This document shows positions 38,428-52,230 of a stretch of DNA of 64,000 bases, in pieces. The DNA is from Parapristionchus giblindavisi (Eukaryota > Nematoda > Chromadorea > Rhabditida > Diplogasteridae), in NCBI GenBank assembly GCA_943737045.1, contig CALSFV010000035.1, positions 682,001-746,000 of the forward strand. The letters are read 5' to 3'. The stretch's first letter is position 1; every line of letters begins with the position of its first letter. The notes beneath the pieces are model-generated. The model was not told where the DNA came from. It saw only the letters and a program-made list of their open reading frames with translations, and searched no databases. A program made the position numbers and the translations under genes.

Positions 38428-40032
38428 ATGTCAAACTGTAATCTTGTGTTGATTCCACAATGCCCAAAGTACAAAAGTAGCTTTCACTCTGATAAGACCA
38501 AAAGAATACCTGACATGAAATATTTTCTGCTAGACCCAGCGTGTCATATACCAAACGAAAGAGCAAAAAATTCTGAGTATTTCGCAACATTCCATGTTGA
38601 ACAACGGCCGCTCCAGCCGAATTAACAACATTGAACCATGCATTTTTAGCATTAAAGAAATCGTGACACGCCAATATTTAATCTAAACTTATCGTAGCAT
38701 ATACCACGTGAAAGAGCAAAAAATTCTGAATAATCTACACTTCAGTTCATGTCAAACTGTAATCTTGTGTTGATTCCACAAAGCCCAAAATACAAAAGTA
38801 GCTTTCACTCTGATAAGACCAAAAGAATACCTGACACGAAAAATTTTCTGCTAGACCCAGCGTGTCATATACCAAACGAAAGAGCAAAAAATTCTGAGTA
38901 TTTTGCAACGTTTCATGTTGAACAACGGCCGCTCCAGCCGAATTAACAAAATTGAATTATGCATTTTCGGCAATAAAGAATTCGTGACACGCCAATATTT
39001 AATCTAAACTTATCGTAGCATATACCACGTGAAAGAGCAAAAAATTCTGAATAATCTACACTTCAGTTCATGTCAAACTGTAATCTTGTGTTGATTCCAC
39101 AATGCCCAAAGTACAAAAGTAGCTTTCACTCTGATAAGACCAAAAGAATACCTGACATGAAAAATTTTCTGCTAGACCCAGCGTGTCATATACCAAACGA
39201 AAGAGCAAAAAATTCTGAGTATTTTGCAACGTTTCATGTTGAACAACGGCCGCTCCAGCCGAATTAACAAAATTGAATTATGCATTTTCGGCAATAAAGA
39301 ATTCGTGACACGCCAATATTTAATCTAAACTTATCGTAGCATATACCACGTGAAAGAGCAAAAAATTCTGAATAATCTACACTTCAGTTCATGTCAAACT
39401 GTAATCTTGTGCTGATTCCACAAAGCCCAAAATACAAAAGTAGCTTTCACTCTGATAAGACCAAAAGAATACCTGACACGAAAAATTTTCTGCTAGACTC
39501 AGCGTGTCATATACCAAACGAAAGAGCAAAAAATTCTGAGTATTTTGCAACATTCCATGTTGAACAACGGCCGCTCCAGCCGAATTAACAACATTGAACC
39601 ATGCATTTTTAGCATTAAAGAAATCGTGACACGCCAATATTTAATCTAAACTTATCGTAGCATATACCACGTGAAAGAGCAAAAAATTCTGAATAATCTA
39701 CACTTCAGTTCATGTCAAACTGTAATCTTGTGTTGATTCCACAATGCCCAAAGTACAAAAGTAGCTTTCACTCTGATAAGACCAAAAGAATACCTGACAT
39801 GAAATATTTTCTGCTAGACCCAGCGTGTCATATACCAAACGAAAGAGCAAAAAATTCTGAGTATTTCGCAACATTCCATGTTGAACAACGGCCGCTCCAG
39901 CCGAATTAACAACATTGAACCATGCATTTTTAGCATTAAAGAAATCGTGACACGCCAATATTTAATCTAAACTTATCGTAGCATATACCACGTGAAAGAG
40001 CAAAAAATTCTGAATAATCTACACTTCAGTTC
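38428..40032 (+). repeat. Hybrid-bearing 4-mer (Y/SMr)-P-(C/P)-SA and start of a second copy
   Basis: Starts are 38428 Y/SMr hybrid, 38749 P, 39070 C/P hybrid, 39391 SA, 39712 Y/SMr hybrid. The hybrids at 38428 and 39712 are 1,284 bases apart and begin as Y (34t, 42g, 89t, 94t, 109c) but continue as SMr (156c, 162a). The junction is between 38536 and 38583 in the first. The 39070 copy is C up to offset 109 and P from 165 (junction 39178-39234). Confidence 0.8.
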
Positions 40033-43000
40033 ATGTCAAACTGTAATCTTGTGTTGATTCCACAAAGCCCAAAATACAAAAGTAGCTTTCACTCTGATAA
40101 GACCAAAAGAATACCTGACACGAAAAATTTTCTGCTAGACCCAGCGTGTCATATACCAAACGAAAGAGCAAAAAATTCTGAGTATTTTGCAACGTTTCAT
40201 GTTGAACAACGGCCGCTCCAGCCGAATTAACAAAATTGAATTATGCATTTTCGGCAATAAAGAATTCGTGACACGCCAATATTTAATCTAAACTTATCGT
40301 AGCATATACCACGTGAAAGAGCAAAAAATTCTGAATAATCTACACTTCAGTTCATGTCAAACTGTAATCTTGTGTTGATTCCACAATGCCCAAAGTACAA
40401 AAGTAGCTTTCACTCTGATAAGACCAAAAGAATACCTGACATGAAAAATTTTCTGCTAGACCCAGCGTGTCATATACCAAACGAAAGAGCAAAAAATTCT
40501 GAGTATTTTGCAACGTTCCATGTTGAACAACGGCCGCTCCAGCCGAATTAACAACATTGAACCATGCATTTTTAGCATTAAAGAAATTGTGACACGCCAA
40601 TATTTAATCTAAACTTATCGTAGCATATACCACGTGAAAGAGCAAAAAATTCTGAATAATCTACACTTCAGTTCATGTCAAACTGTAATCTTGTGTTGAT
40701 TCCACAAAGCCCAAAATACAAAAGTAGCTTTCACTCTGATAAGACCAAAAGAATACCTGACACGAAAAATTTTCTGCTAGACCCAGCGTGTCATATACCA
40801 AACGAAAGAGCAAAAAATTCTGAGTATTTTGCAACGTTTCATGTTGAACAACGGCCGCTCCAGCCGAATTAACAAAATTGAATTATGCATTTTCGGCAAT
40901 AAAGAATTCGTGACACGCCAATATTTAATCTAAACTTATCGTAGCATATACCACGTGAAAGAGCAAAAAATTCTGAATAATCTACACTTCAGTTCATGTC
41001 AAACTGTAATCTTGTGTTGATTCCACAATGCCCAAAGTACAAAAGTAGCTTTCACTCTGATAAGACCAAAAGAATACCTGACATGAAAAATTTTCTGCTA
41101 GACCCAGCGTGTCATATACCAAACGAAAGAGCAAAAAATTCTGAGTATTTTGCAACGTTCCATGTTGAACAACGGCCGCTCCAGCCGAATTAACAACATT
41201 GAACCATGCATTTTTAGCATTAAAGAAATCGTGACACGCCAATATTTAATCTAAACTTATCGTAGCATATACCACGTGAAAGAGCAAAAAATTCTGAATA
41301 ATCTACACTTCAGTTCATGTCAAACTGTAATCTTGTGTTGATTCCACAAAGCCCAAAATACAAAAGTAGCTTTCACTCTGATAAGACCAAAAGAATACCT
41401 GACACGAAAAATTTTCTGCTAGACTCAGCGTGTCATATACCAAACGAAAGAGCAAAAAATTCTGAGTATTTTGCAACATTCCATGTTGAACAACGGCCGC
41501 TCCAGCCGAATTAACAACATTGAACCATGCATTTTTAGCATTAAAGAAATCGTGACACGCCAATATTTAATCTAAACTTATCGTAGCATATACCACGTGA
41601 AAGAGCAAAAAATTCTGAATAATCTACACTTCAGTTCATGTCAAACTGTAATCTTGTGTTGATTCCACAAAGCCCAAAATACAAAAGTAGCTTTCACTCT
41701 GATAAGACCAAAAGAATACCTGACACGAAAAATTTTCTGCTACACTCAGCGTGTCATATATCAAACGAAAGAGCAAAAAATTCTGAGTATTTTGCAACGT
41801 TCCATGTTGAACAACGGCCGCTCCAGCCGAATTAACAACATTGAACCATGCATTTTTAGCATTAAAGAATTCGTGACACGTCAATGCTTTATCGAAACTT
41901 ATCGTAGCATATACCACGTGAAAGAGCAAAAAATTCTGAATAATCTACACTTCAGTTCATGTCAAACTGTAATCTTGTGTTGATTCCACAATGCCCAAAG
42001 TACAAAAGTAGCTTTCACTCTGATAAGACCAAAAGAATACCTGACATGAAATATTTTCTGCTAGACCCAGCGTGTCATATACCAAACGAAAGAGCAAAAA
42101 ATTCTGAGTATTTTGCAACGTTCCATGTTGAACAACGGCCGCTCCAGCCGAATTAACAACATTGAACCATGCATTTTTAGCATTAAAGAAATCGTGACAC
42201 GCCAATATTTAATCTAAACTTATCGTAGCATATACCACGTGAAAGAGCAAAAAATTCTGAATAATCTACACTTCAGTTCATGTCAAACTGTAATCTTGTG
42301 TTGATTCCACAAAGCCCAAAATACAAAAGTAGCTTTCACTCTGATAAGACCAAAAGAATACCTGACACGAAAAATTTTCTGCTAGACTCAGCGTGTCATA
42401 TACCAAACGAAAGAGCAAAAAATTCTGAGTATTTCGCAACATTCCATGTTGAACAACAGCCGCTCCAGCCGAATTAACAACATTGAACCATGCATTTTTA
42501 GCATTAAAGAAATCGTGACACGCCAATATTTAATCTAAACTTATCGTAGCATATACCACGTGAAAGAGCAAAAAATTCTGAATAATCTACACTTCAGTTC
42601 ATGTCAAACTGTAATCTTGTGTTGATTCCACAAAGCCCAAAATACAAAAGTAGCTTTCACTCTGATAAGACCAAAAGAATACCTGACACGAAAAATTTTC
42701 TGCTAGACCCAGCGTGTCATATACCAAACGAAAGAGCAAAAAATTCTGAGTATTTTGCAACGTTTCATGTTGAACAACGGCCGCTCCAGCCGAATTAACA
42801 AAATTGAATTATGCATTTTCGGCAATAAAGAATTCGTGACACGCCAATATTTAATCTAAACTTATCGTAGCATATACCACGTGAAAGAGCAAACAATTCT
42901 GAATAATCTACACTTCAGTTCATGTCAAACTGTAATCTTGTGTTGATTCCACAATGCCCAAAGTACAAAAGTAGCTTTCACTCTGATAAGACCAAAAGAA

Positions 43001-45168
43001 TACCTGACATGAAAAATTTTCTGCTAGACCCAGCGTGTCATATACCAAACGAAAGAGCAAAAAATTCTGAGTATTTTGCAACGTTCCATGTTGAACAACG
43101 GCCGCTCCAGCCGAATTAACAACATTGAACCATGCATTTTTAGCATTAAAGAAATTGTGACACGCCAATATTTAATCTAAACTTATCGTAGCATATACCA
43201 CGTGAAAGAGCAAAAAATTCTGAATAATCTACACTTCAGTTCATGTCAAACTGTAATCTTGTGTTGATTCCACAAAGCCCAAAATACAAAAGTAGCTTTC
43301 ACTCTGATAAGACCAAAAGAATACCTGACACGAAAAATTTTCTGCTAGACCCAGCGTGTCATATACCAAACGAAAGAGCAAAAAATTCTGAGTATTTTGC
43401 AACGTTTCATGTTGAACAACGGCCGCTCCAGCCGAATTAACAAAATTGAATTATGCATTTTCGGCAATAAAGAATTCGTGACACGCCAATATTTAATCTA
43501 AACTTATCGTAGCATATACCACGTGAAAGAGCAAAAAATTCTGAATAATCTACACTTCAGTTCATGTCAAACTGTAATCTTGTGTTGATTCCACAATGCC
43601 CAAAGTACAAAAGTAGCTTTCACTCTGATAAGACCAAAAGAATACCTGACATGAAAAATTTTCTGCTAGACCCAGCGTGTCATATACCAAACGAAAGAGC
43701 AAAAAATTCTGAGTATTTTGCAACGTTCCATGTTGAACAACGGCCGCTCCAGCCGAATTAACAACATTGAACCATGCATTTTTAGCATTAAAGAAATCGT
43801 GACACGCCAATATTTAATCTAAACTTATCGTAGCATATACCACGTGAAAGAGCAAAAAATTCTGAATAATCTACACTTCAGTTCATGTCAAACTGTAATC
43901 TTGTGTTGATTCCACAAAGCCCAAAATACAAAAGTAGCTTTCACTCTGATAAGACCAAAAGAATACCTGACACGAAAAATTTTCTGCTAGACTCAGCGTG
44001 TCATATACCAAACGAAAGAGCAAAAAATTCTGAGTATTTTGCAACATTCCATGTTGAACAACGGCCGCTCCAGCCGAATTAACAACATTGAACCATGCAT
44101 TTTTAGCATTAAAGAAATCGTGACACGCCAATATTTAATCTAAACTTATCGTAGCATATACCACGTGAAAGAGCAAAAAATTCTGAATAATCTACACTTC
44201 AGTTCATGTCAAACTGTAATCTTGTGTTGATTCCACAAAGCCCAAAATACAAAAGTAGCTTTCACTCTGATAAGACCAAAAGAATACCTGACACGAAAAA
44301 TTTTCTGCTACACTCAGCGTGTCATATATCAAACGAAAGAGCAAAAAATTCTGAGTATTTTGCAACGTTCCATGTTGAACAACGGCCGCTCCAGCCGAAT
44401 TAACAACATTGAACCATGCATTTTTAGCATTAAAGAATTCGTGACACGTCAATGCTTTATCGAAACTTATCGTAGCATATACCACGTGAAAGAGCAAAAA
44501 ATTCTGAATAATCTACACTTCAGTTCATGTCAAACTGTAATCTTGTGTTGATTCCACAATGCCCAAAGTACAAAAGTAGCTTTCACTCTGATAAGACCAA
44601 AAGAATACCTGACATGAAATATTTTCTGCTAGACCCAGCGTGTCATATACCAAACGAAAGAGCAAAAAATTCTGAGTATTTTGCAACGTTCCATGTTGAA
44701 CAACGGCCGCTCCAGCCGAATTAACAACATTGAACCATGCATTTTTAGCATTAAAGAAATCGTGACACGCCAATATTTAATCTAAACTTATCGTAGCATA
44801 TACCACGTGAAAGAGCAAAAAATTCTGAATAATCTACACTTCAGTTCATGTCAAACTGTAATCTTGTGTTGATTCCACAAAGCCCAAAATACAAAAGTAG
44901 CTTTCACTCTGATAAGACCAAAAGAATACCTGACACGAAAAATTTTCTGCTAGACTCAGCGTGTCATATACCAAACGAAAGAGCAAAAAATTCTGAGTAT
45001 TTCGCAACATTCCATGTTGAACAACGGCCGCTCCAGCCGAATTAACAACATTGAACCATGCATTTTTAGCATTAAAGAAATCGTGACACGCCAATATTTA
45101 ATCTAAACTTATCGTAGCATATACCACGTGAAAGAGCAAAAAATTCTGAATAATCTACACTTCAGTTC
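40033..45168 (+). repeat. 2,568-bp 8-mer P-C(N)-P-C-SM-H-Y-SMr, two tandem copies
   Basis: Copy 1 starts are 40033, 40354, 40675, 40996, 41317, 41638, 41959, 42280. Copy 2 starts are 42601, 42922, 43243, 43564, 43885, 44206, 44527, 44848. All eight classes match in order. Known differences are the g-to-a change in the G+C core at 42458 in copy 1 and AAACAATTCTG near 42890 in copy 2. Confidence 0.9.
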
Positions 45169-47094
45169 ATGTCAAACTGTAATCTTGTGTTGATTCCACA
45201 AAGCCCAAAATACAAAAGTAGCTTTCACTCTGATAAGACCAAAAGAATACCTGACACGAAAAATTTTCTGCTAGACCCAGCGTGTCATATACCAAACGAA
45301 AGAGCAAACAATTCTGAGTATTTTGCAACGTTTCATGTTGAACAACGGCCGCTCCAGCCGAATTAACAAAATTGAATTATGCATTTTCGGCAATAAAGAA
45401 TTCGTGACACGCCAATATTTAATCTAAACTTATCGTAGCATATACCACGTGAAAGAGCAAAAAATTCTGAATAATCTACACTTCAGTTCATGTCAAACTG
45501 TAATCTTGTGTTGATTCCACAATGCCCAAAGTACAAAAGTAGCTTTCACTCTGATAAGACCAAAAGAATACCTGACATGAAAAATTTTCTGCTAGACCCA
45601 GCGTGTCATATACCAAACGAAAGAGCAAAAAATTCTGAGTATTTTGCAACGTTCCATGTTGAACAACGGCCGCTCCAGCCGAATTAACAACATTGAACCA
45701 TGCATTTTTAGCATTAAAGAAATTGTGACACGCCAATATTTAATCTAAACTTATCGTAGCATATACCACGTGAAAGAGCAAAAAATTCTGAATAATCTTC
45801 ACTTCAGTTCATGTCAAACTGTAATCTTGTGTTGATTCCACAAAGCCCAAAATACAAAAGTAGCTTTCACTCTGATAAGACCAAAAGAATACCTGACACG
45901 AAAAATTTTCTGCTAGACCCAGCGTGTCATATACCAAACGAAAGAGCAAAAAATTCTGAGTATTTTGCAACGTTTCATGTTGAACAACGGCCGCTCCAGC
46001 CGAATTAACAAAATTGAATTATGCATTTTCGGCAATAAAGAATTCGTGACACGCCAATATTTAATCTAAACTTATCGTAGCATATACCACGTGAAAGAGC
46101 AAAAAATTCTGAATAATCTACACTTCAGTTCATGTCAAACTGTAATCTTGTGTTGATTCCACAATGCCCAAAGTACAAAAGTAGCTTTCACTCTGATAAG
46201 ACCAAAAGAATACCTGACATGAAAAATTTTCTGCTAGACCCAGCGTGTCATATACCAAACGAAAGAGCAAAAAATTCTGAGTATTTTGCAACGTTCCATG
46301 TTGAACAACGGCCGCTCCAGCCGAATTAACAACATTGAACCATGCATTTTTAGCATTAAAGAAATTGTGACACGCCAATATTTAATCTAAACTTATCGTA
46401 GCATATACCACGTGAAAGAGCAAAAAATTCTGAATAATCTACACTTCAGTTCATGTCAAACTGTAATCTTGTGTTGATTCCACAAAGCCCAAAATACAAA
46501 AGTAGCTTTCACTCTGATAAGACCAAAAGAATACCTGACACGAAAAATTTTCTGCTAGACCCAGCGTGTCATATACCAAACGAAAGAGCAAAAAATTCTG
46601 AGTATTTTGCAACGTTTCATGTTGAACAACGGCCGCTCCAGCCGAATTAACAAAATTGAATTATGCATTTTCGGCAATAAAGAATTCGTGACACGCCAAT
46701 ATTTAATCTAAACTTATCGTAGCATATACCACGTGAAAGAGCAAAAAATTCTGAATAATCTACACTTCAGTTCATGTCAAACTGTAATCTTGTGTTGATT
46801 CCACAATGCCCAAAGTACAAAAGTAGCTTTCACTCTGATAAGACCAAAAGAATACCTGACATGAAAAATTTTCTGCTAGACCCAGCGTGTCATATACCAA
46901 ACGAAAGAGCAAAAAATTCTGAGTATTTTGCAACGTTCCATGTTGAACAACGGCCGCTCCAGCCGAATTAACAACATTGAACCATGCATTTTTAGCATTA
47001 AAGAAATCGTGACACGCCAATATTTAATCTAAACTTATCGTAGCATATACCACGTGAAAGAGCAAAAAATTCTGAATAATCTACACTTCAGTTC
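45169..47094 (+). repeat. Third 8-mer start with a 642-bp P-C(N) expansion
   Basis: Starts are 45169 P, 45490 C(N), 45811 P, 46132 C(N), 46453 P, 46774 C, followed by SM at 47095 and H at 47416. Compared with the 8-mer to the left, one P-C(N) pair has been added. C(N) carries 235t (AAATTGTGAC). Confidence 0.8.
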
Positions 47095-50000
47095 ATGTCA
47101 AACTGTAATCTTGTGTTGATTCCACAAAGCCCAAAATACAAAAGTAGCTTTCACTCTGATAAGACCAAAAGAATACCTGACACGAAAAATTTTCTGCTAG
47201 ACTCAGCGTGTCATATACCAAACGAAAGAGCAAAAAATTCTGAGTATTTTGCAACATTCCATGTTGAACAACGGCCGCTCCAGCCGAATTAACAACATTG
47301 AACCATGCATTTTTAGCATTAAAGAAATCGTGACACGCCAATATTTAATCTAAACTTATCGTAGCATATACCACGTGAAAGAGCAAAAAATTCTGAATAA
47401 TCTACACTTCAGTTCATGTCAAACTGTAATCTTGTGTTGATTCCACAAAGCCCAAAATACAAAAGTAGCTTTCACTCTGATAAGACCAAAAGAATACCTG
47501 ACACGAAAAATTTTCTGCTACACTCAGCGTGTCATATATCAAACGAAAGAGCAAAAAATTCTGAGTATTTTGCAACGTTCCATGTTGAACAACGGCCGCT
47601 CCAGCCGAATTAACAACATTGAACCATGCATTTTTAGCATTAAAGAATTCGTGACACGTCAATGCTTTATCGAAACTTATCGTAGCATATACCACGTGAA
47701 AGAGCAAAAAATTCTGAATAATCTACACTTCAGTTCATGTCAAACTGTAATCTTGTGTTGATTCCACAATGCCCAAAGTACAAAAGTAGCTTTCACTCTG
47801 ATAAGACCAAAAGAATACCTGACATGAAAAATTTTCTGCTAGACCCAGCGTGTCATATACCAAACGAAAGAGCAAAAAATTCTGAGTATTTTGCAACGTT
47901 CCATGTTGAACAACGGCCGCTCCAGCCGAATTAACAACATTGAACCATGCATTTTCGGCAATAAAGAATTCGTGACACGCCAATATTTAATCTAAACTTA
48001 TCGTAGCATATACCACGTGAAAGAGCAAAAAATTCTGAATAATCTACACTTCAGTTCATGTCAAACTGTAATCTTGTGTTGATTCCACAATGCCCAAAGT
48101 ACAAAAGTAGCTTTCACTCTGATAAGACCAAAAGAATACCTGACATGAAAAATTTTCTGCTAGACCCAGCGTGTCATATACCAAACGAAAGAGCAAAAAA
48201 TTCTGAGTATTTTGCAACGTTCCATGTTGAACAACGGCCGCTCCAGCCGAATTAACAACATTGAACCATGCATTTTTAGCATTAAAGAAATCGTGACACG
48301 CCAATATTTAATCTAAACTTATCGTAGCATATACCACGTGAAAGAGCAAAAAATTCTGAATAATCTACACTTCAGTTCATGTCAAACTGTAATCTTGTGT
48401 TGATTCCACAATGCCCAAAGTACAAAAGTAGCTTTCACTCTGATAAGACCAAAAGAATACCTGACATGAAAAATTTTCTGCTAGACCCAGCGTGTCATAT
48501 ACCAAACGAAAGAGCAAAAAATTCTGAGTATTGTGCAACGTTCCATGTTGAACAACGGCCGCTCCAGCCGAATTAACAACATTGAACCATGCATTTTTAG
48601 CATTAAAGAAATCGTGACACGCCAATATTTAATCTAAACTTATCGTAGCATATACCACGTGAAAGAGCAAAAAATTCTGAATAATCTACACTTCAGTTCA
48701 TGTCAAACTGTAATCTTGTGTTGATTCCACAAAGCCCAAAATACAAAAGTAGCTTTCACTCTGATAAGACCAAAAGAATACCTGACACGAAAAATTTTCT
48801 GCTAGACTCAGCGTGTCATATACCAAACGAAAGAGCAAAAAATTCTGAGTATTTTGCAACATTCCATGTTGAACAACGGCCGCTCCAGCCGAATTAACAA
48901 CATTGAACCATGCATTTTTAGCATTAAAGAAATTGTGACACGCCAATATTTAATCTAAACTTATCGTAGCATATACCACGTGAAAGAGCAAAAAATTCTG
49001 AATAATCTACACTTCAGTTCATGTCAAACTGTAATCTTGTGTTGATTCCACAAAGCCCAAAATACAAAAGTAGCTTTCACTCTGATAAGACCAAAAGAAT
49101 ACCTGACACGAAAAATATTCTGCTAGACTCAGCGTGTCATATACCAAACGAAAGAGCAAAAAATTCTGAGTATTTTGCAACGTTCCATGTTGAACAACGG
49201 CCGCTCCAGCCGAATTAACAACATTGAACCATGCATTTTTAGCATTAAAGAAATCGTGACACGCCAATATTTAATCTAAACTTATCGTAGCATATACCAC
49301 GTGAAAGAGCAAAAAATTCTGAATAATCTACACTTCAGTTCATGTCAAACTGTAATCTTGTGTTGATTCCACAATGCCCAAAGTACAAAAGTAGCTTTCA
49401 CTCTGATAAGACCAAAAGAATACCTGACATGAAAAATTTTCTGCTAGACCCAGCGTGTCATATACCAAACGAAAGAGCAAAAAATTCTGAGTATTTTGCA
49501 ACGTTCCATGTTGAACAACGGCCGCTCCAGCCGAATTAACAACATTGAACCATGCATTTTTAGCATTAAAGAAATCGTGACACGCCAATATTTAATCTAA
49601 ACTTATCGTAGCATATACCACGTGAAAGAGCAAAAAATTCTGAATAATCTACACTTCAGTTCATGTCAAACTGTAATCTTGTGTTGATTCCACAAAGCCC
49701 AAAATACAAAAGTAGCTTTCACTCTGATAAGACCAAAAGAATACCTGACACGAAAAATTTTCTGCTAGACTCAGCGTGTCATATACCAAACGAAAGAGCA
49801 AAAAATTCTGAGTATTTTGCAACATTCCATGTTGAACAACGGCCGCTCCAGCCGAATTAACAACATTGAACCATGCATTTTTAGCATTAAAGAAATCGTG
49901 ACACGCCAATATTTAATCTAAACTTATCGTAGCATATACCACGTGAAAGAGCAAAAAATTCTGAATAATCTACACTTCAGTTCATGTCAAACTGTAATCT

Positions 50001-52230
50001 TGTGTTGATTCCACAAAGCCCAAAATACAAAAGTAGCTTTCACTCTGATAAGACCAAAAGAATACCTGACACGAAAAATTTTCTGCTACACTCAGCGTGT
50101 CATATATCAAACGAAAGAGCAAAAAATTCTGAGTATTTTGCAACGTTCCATGTTGAACAACGGCCGCTCCAGCCGAATTAACAACATTGAACCATGCATT
50201 TTTAGCATTAAAGAATTCGTGACACGTCAATGCTTTATCGAAACTTATCGTAGCATATACCACGTGAAAGAGCAAAAAATTCTGAATAATCTACACTTCA
50301 GTTCATGTCAAACTGTAATCTTGTGTTGATTCCACAATGCCCAAAGTACAAAAGTAGCTTTCACTCTGATAAGACCAAAAGAATACCTGACATGAAAAAT
50401 TTTCTGCTAGACCCAGCGTGTCATATACCAAACGAAAGAGCAAAAAATTCTGAGTATTTTGCAACGTTCCATGTTGAACAACGGCCGCTCCAGCCGAATT
50501 AACAACATTGAACCATGCATTTTCGGCAATAAAGAATTCGTGACACGCCAATATTTAATCTAAACTTATCGTAGCATATACCACGTGAAAGAGCAAAAAA
50601 TTCTGAATAATCTACACTTCAGTTCATGTCAAACTGTAATCTTGTGTTGATTCCACAATGCCCAAAGTACAAAAGTAGCTTTCACTCTGATAAGACCAAA
50701 AGAATACCTGACATGAAAAATTTTCTGCTAGACCCAGCGTGTCATATACCAAACGAAAGAGCAAAAAATTCTGAGTATTTTGCAACGTTCCATGTTGAAC
50801 AACGGCCGCTCCAGCCGAATTAACAACATTGAACCATGCATTTTTAGCATTAAAGAAATCGTGACACGCCAATATTTAATCTAAACTTATCGTAGCATAT
50901 ACCACGTGAAAGAGCAAAAAATTCTGAATAATCTACACTTCAGTTCATGTCAAACTGTAATCTTGTGTTGATTCCACAATGCCCAAAGTACAAAAGTAGC
51001 TTTCACTCTGATAAGACCAAAAGAATACCTGACATGAAAAATTTTCTGCTAGACCCAGCGTGTCATATACCAAACGAAAGAGCAAAAAATTCTGAGTATT
51101 GTGCAACGTTCCATGTTGAACAACGGCCGCTCCAGCCGAATTAACAACATTGAACCATGCATTTTTAGCATTAAAGAAATCGTGACACGCCAATATTTAA
51201 TCTAAACTTATCGTAGCATATACCACGTGAAAGAGCAAAAAATTCTGAATAATCTACACTTCAGTTCATGTCAAACTGTAATCTTGTGTTGATTCCACAA
51301 AGCCCAAAATACAAAAGTAGCTTTCACTCTGATAAGACCAAAAGAATACCTGACACGAAAAATTTTCTGCTAGACTCAGCGTGTCATATACCAAACGAAA
51401 GAGCAAAAAATTCTGAGTATTTTGCAACATTCCATGTTGAACAACGGCCGCTCCAGCCGAATTAACAACATTGAACCATGCATTTTTAGCATTAAAGAAA
51501 TTGTGACACGCCAATATTTAATCTAAACTTATCGTAGCATATACCACGTGAAAGAGCAAAAAATTCTGAATAATCTACACTTCAGTTCATGTCAAACTGT
51601 AATCTTGTGTTGATTCCACAAAGCCCAAAATACAAAAGTAGCTTTCACTCTGATAAGACCAAAAGAATACCTGACACGAAAAATATTCTGCTAGACTCAG
51701 CGTGTCATATACCAAACGAAAGAGCAAAAAATTCTGAGTATTTTGCAACGTTCCATGTTGAACAACGGCCGCTCCAGCCGAATTAACAACATTGAACCAT
51801 GCATTTTTAGCATTAAAGAAATCGTGACACGCCAATATTTAATCTAAACTTATCGTAGCATATACCACGTGAAAGAGCAAAAAATTCTGAATAATCTACA
51901 CTTCAGTTCATGTCAAACTGTAATCTTGTGTTGATTCCACAAAGCCCAAAATACAAAAGTAGCTTTCACTCTGATAAGACCAAAAGAATACCTGACACGA
52001 AAAATTTTCTGCTAGACTCAGCGTGTCATATACCAAACGAAAGAGCAAAAAATTCTGAGTATTTTGCAACATTCCATGTTGAACAACGGCCGCTCCAGCC
52101 GAATTAACAACATTGAACCATGCATTTTTAGCATTAAAGAAATCGTGACACGCCAATATTTAAACTAAACTTATCGTAGCATATACCACGTGAAAGAGCA
52201 AAAAATTCTGAATAATCTACACTTCAGTTC
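47095..52230 (+). repeat. 2,568-bp 8-mer SM-H-Cx-C-C(155g)-SM(N)-E-x, two tandem copies
   Basis: Copy 1 starts are 47095, 47416, 47737, 48058, 48379, 48700, 49021, 49342. Copy 2 starts are 49663, 49984, 50305, 50626, 50947, 51268, 51589, 51910. The fifth monomer carries a private 155g (48533 and 51101, TATTGTGC) exactly 2,568 bases apart. Seven positions match in class; the eighth is C in copy 1 and SM in copy 2. The E copies here have tail t1. Confidence 0.9.
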
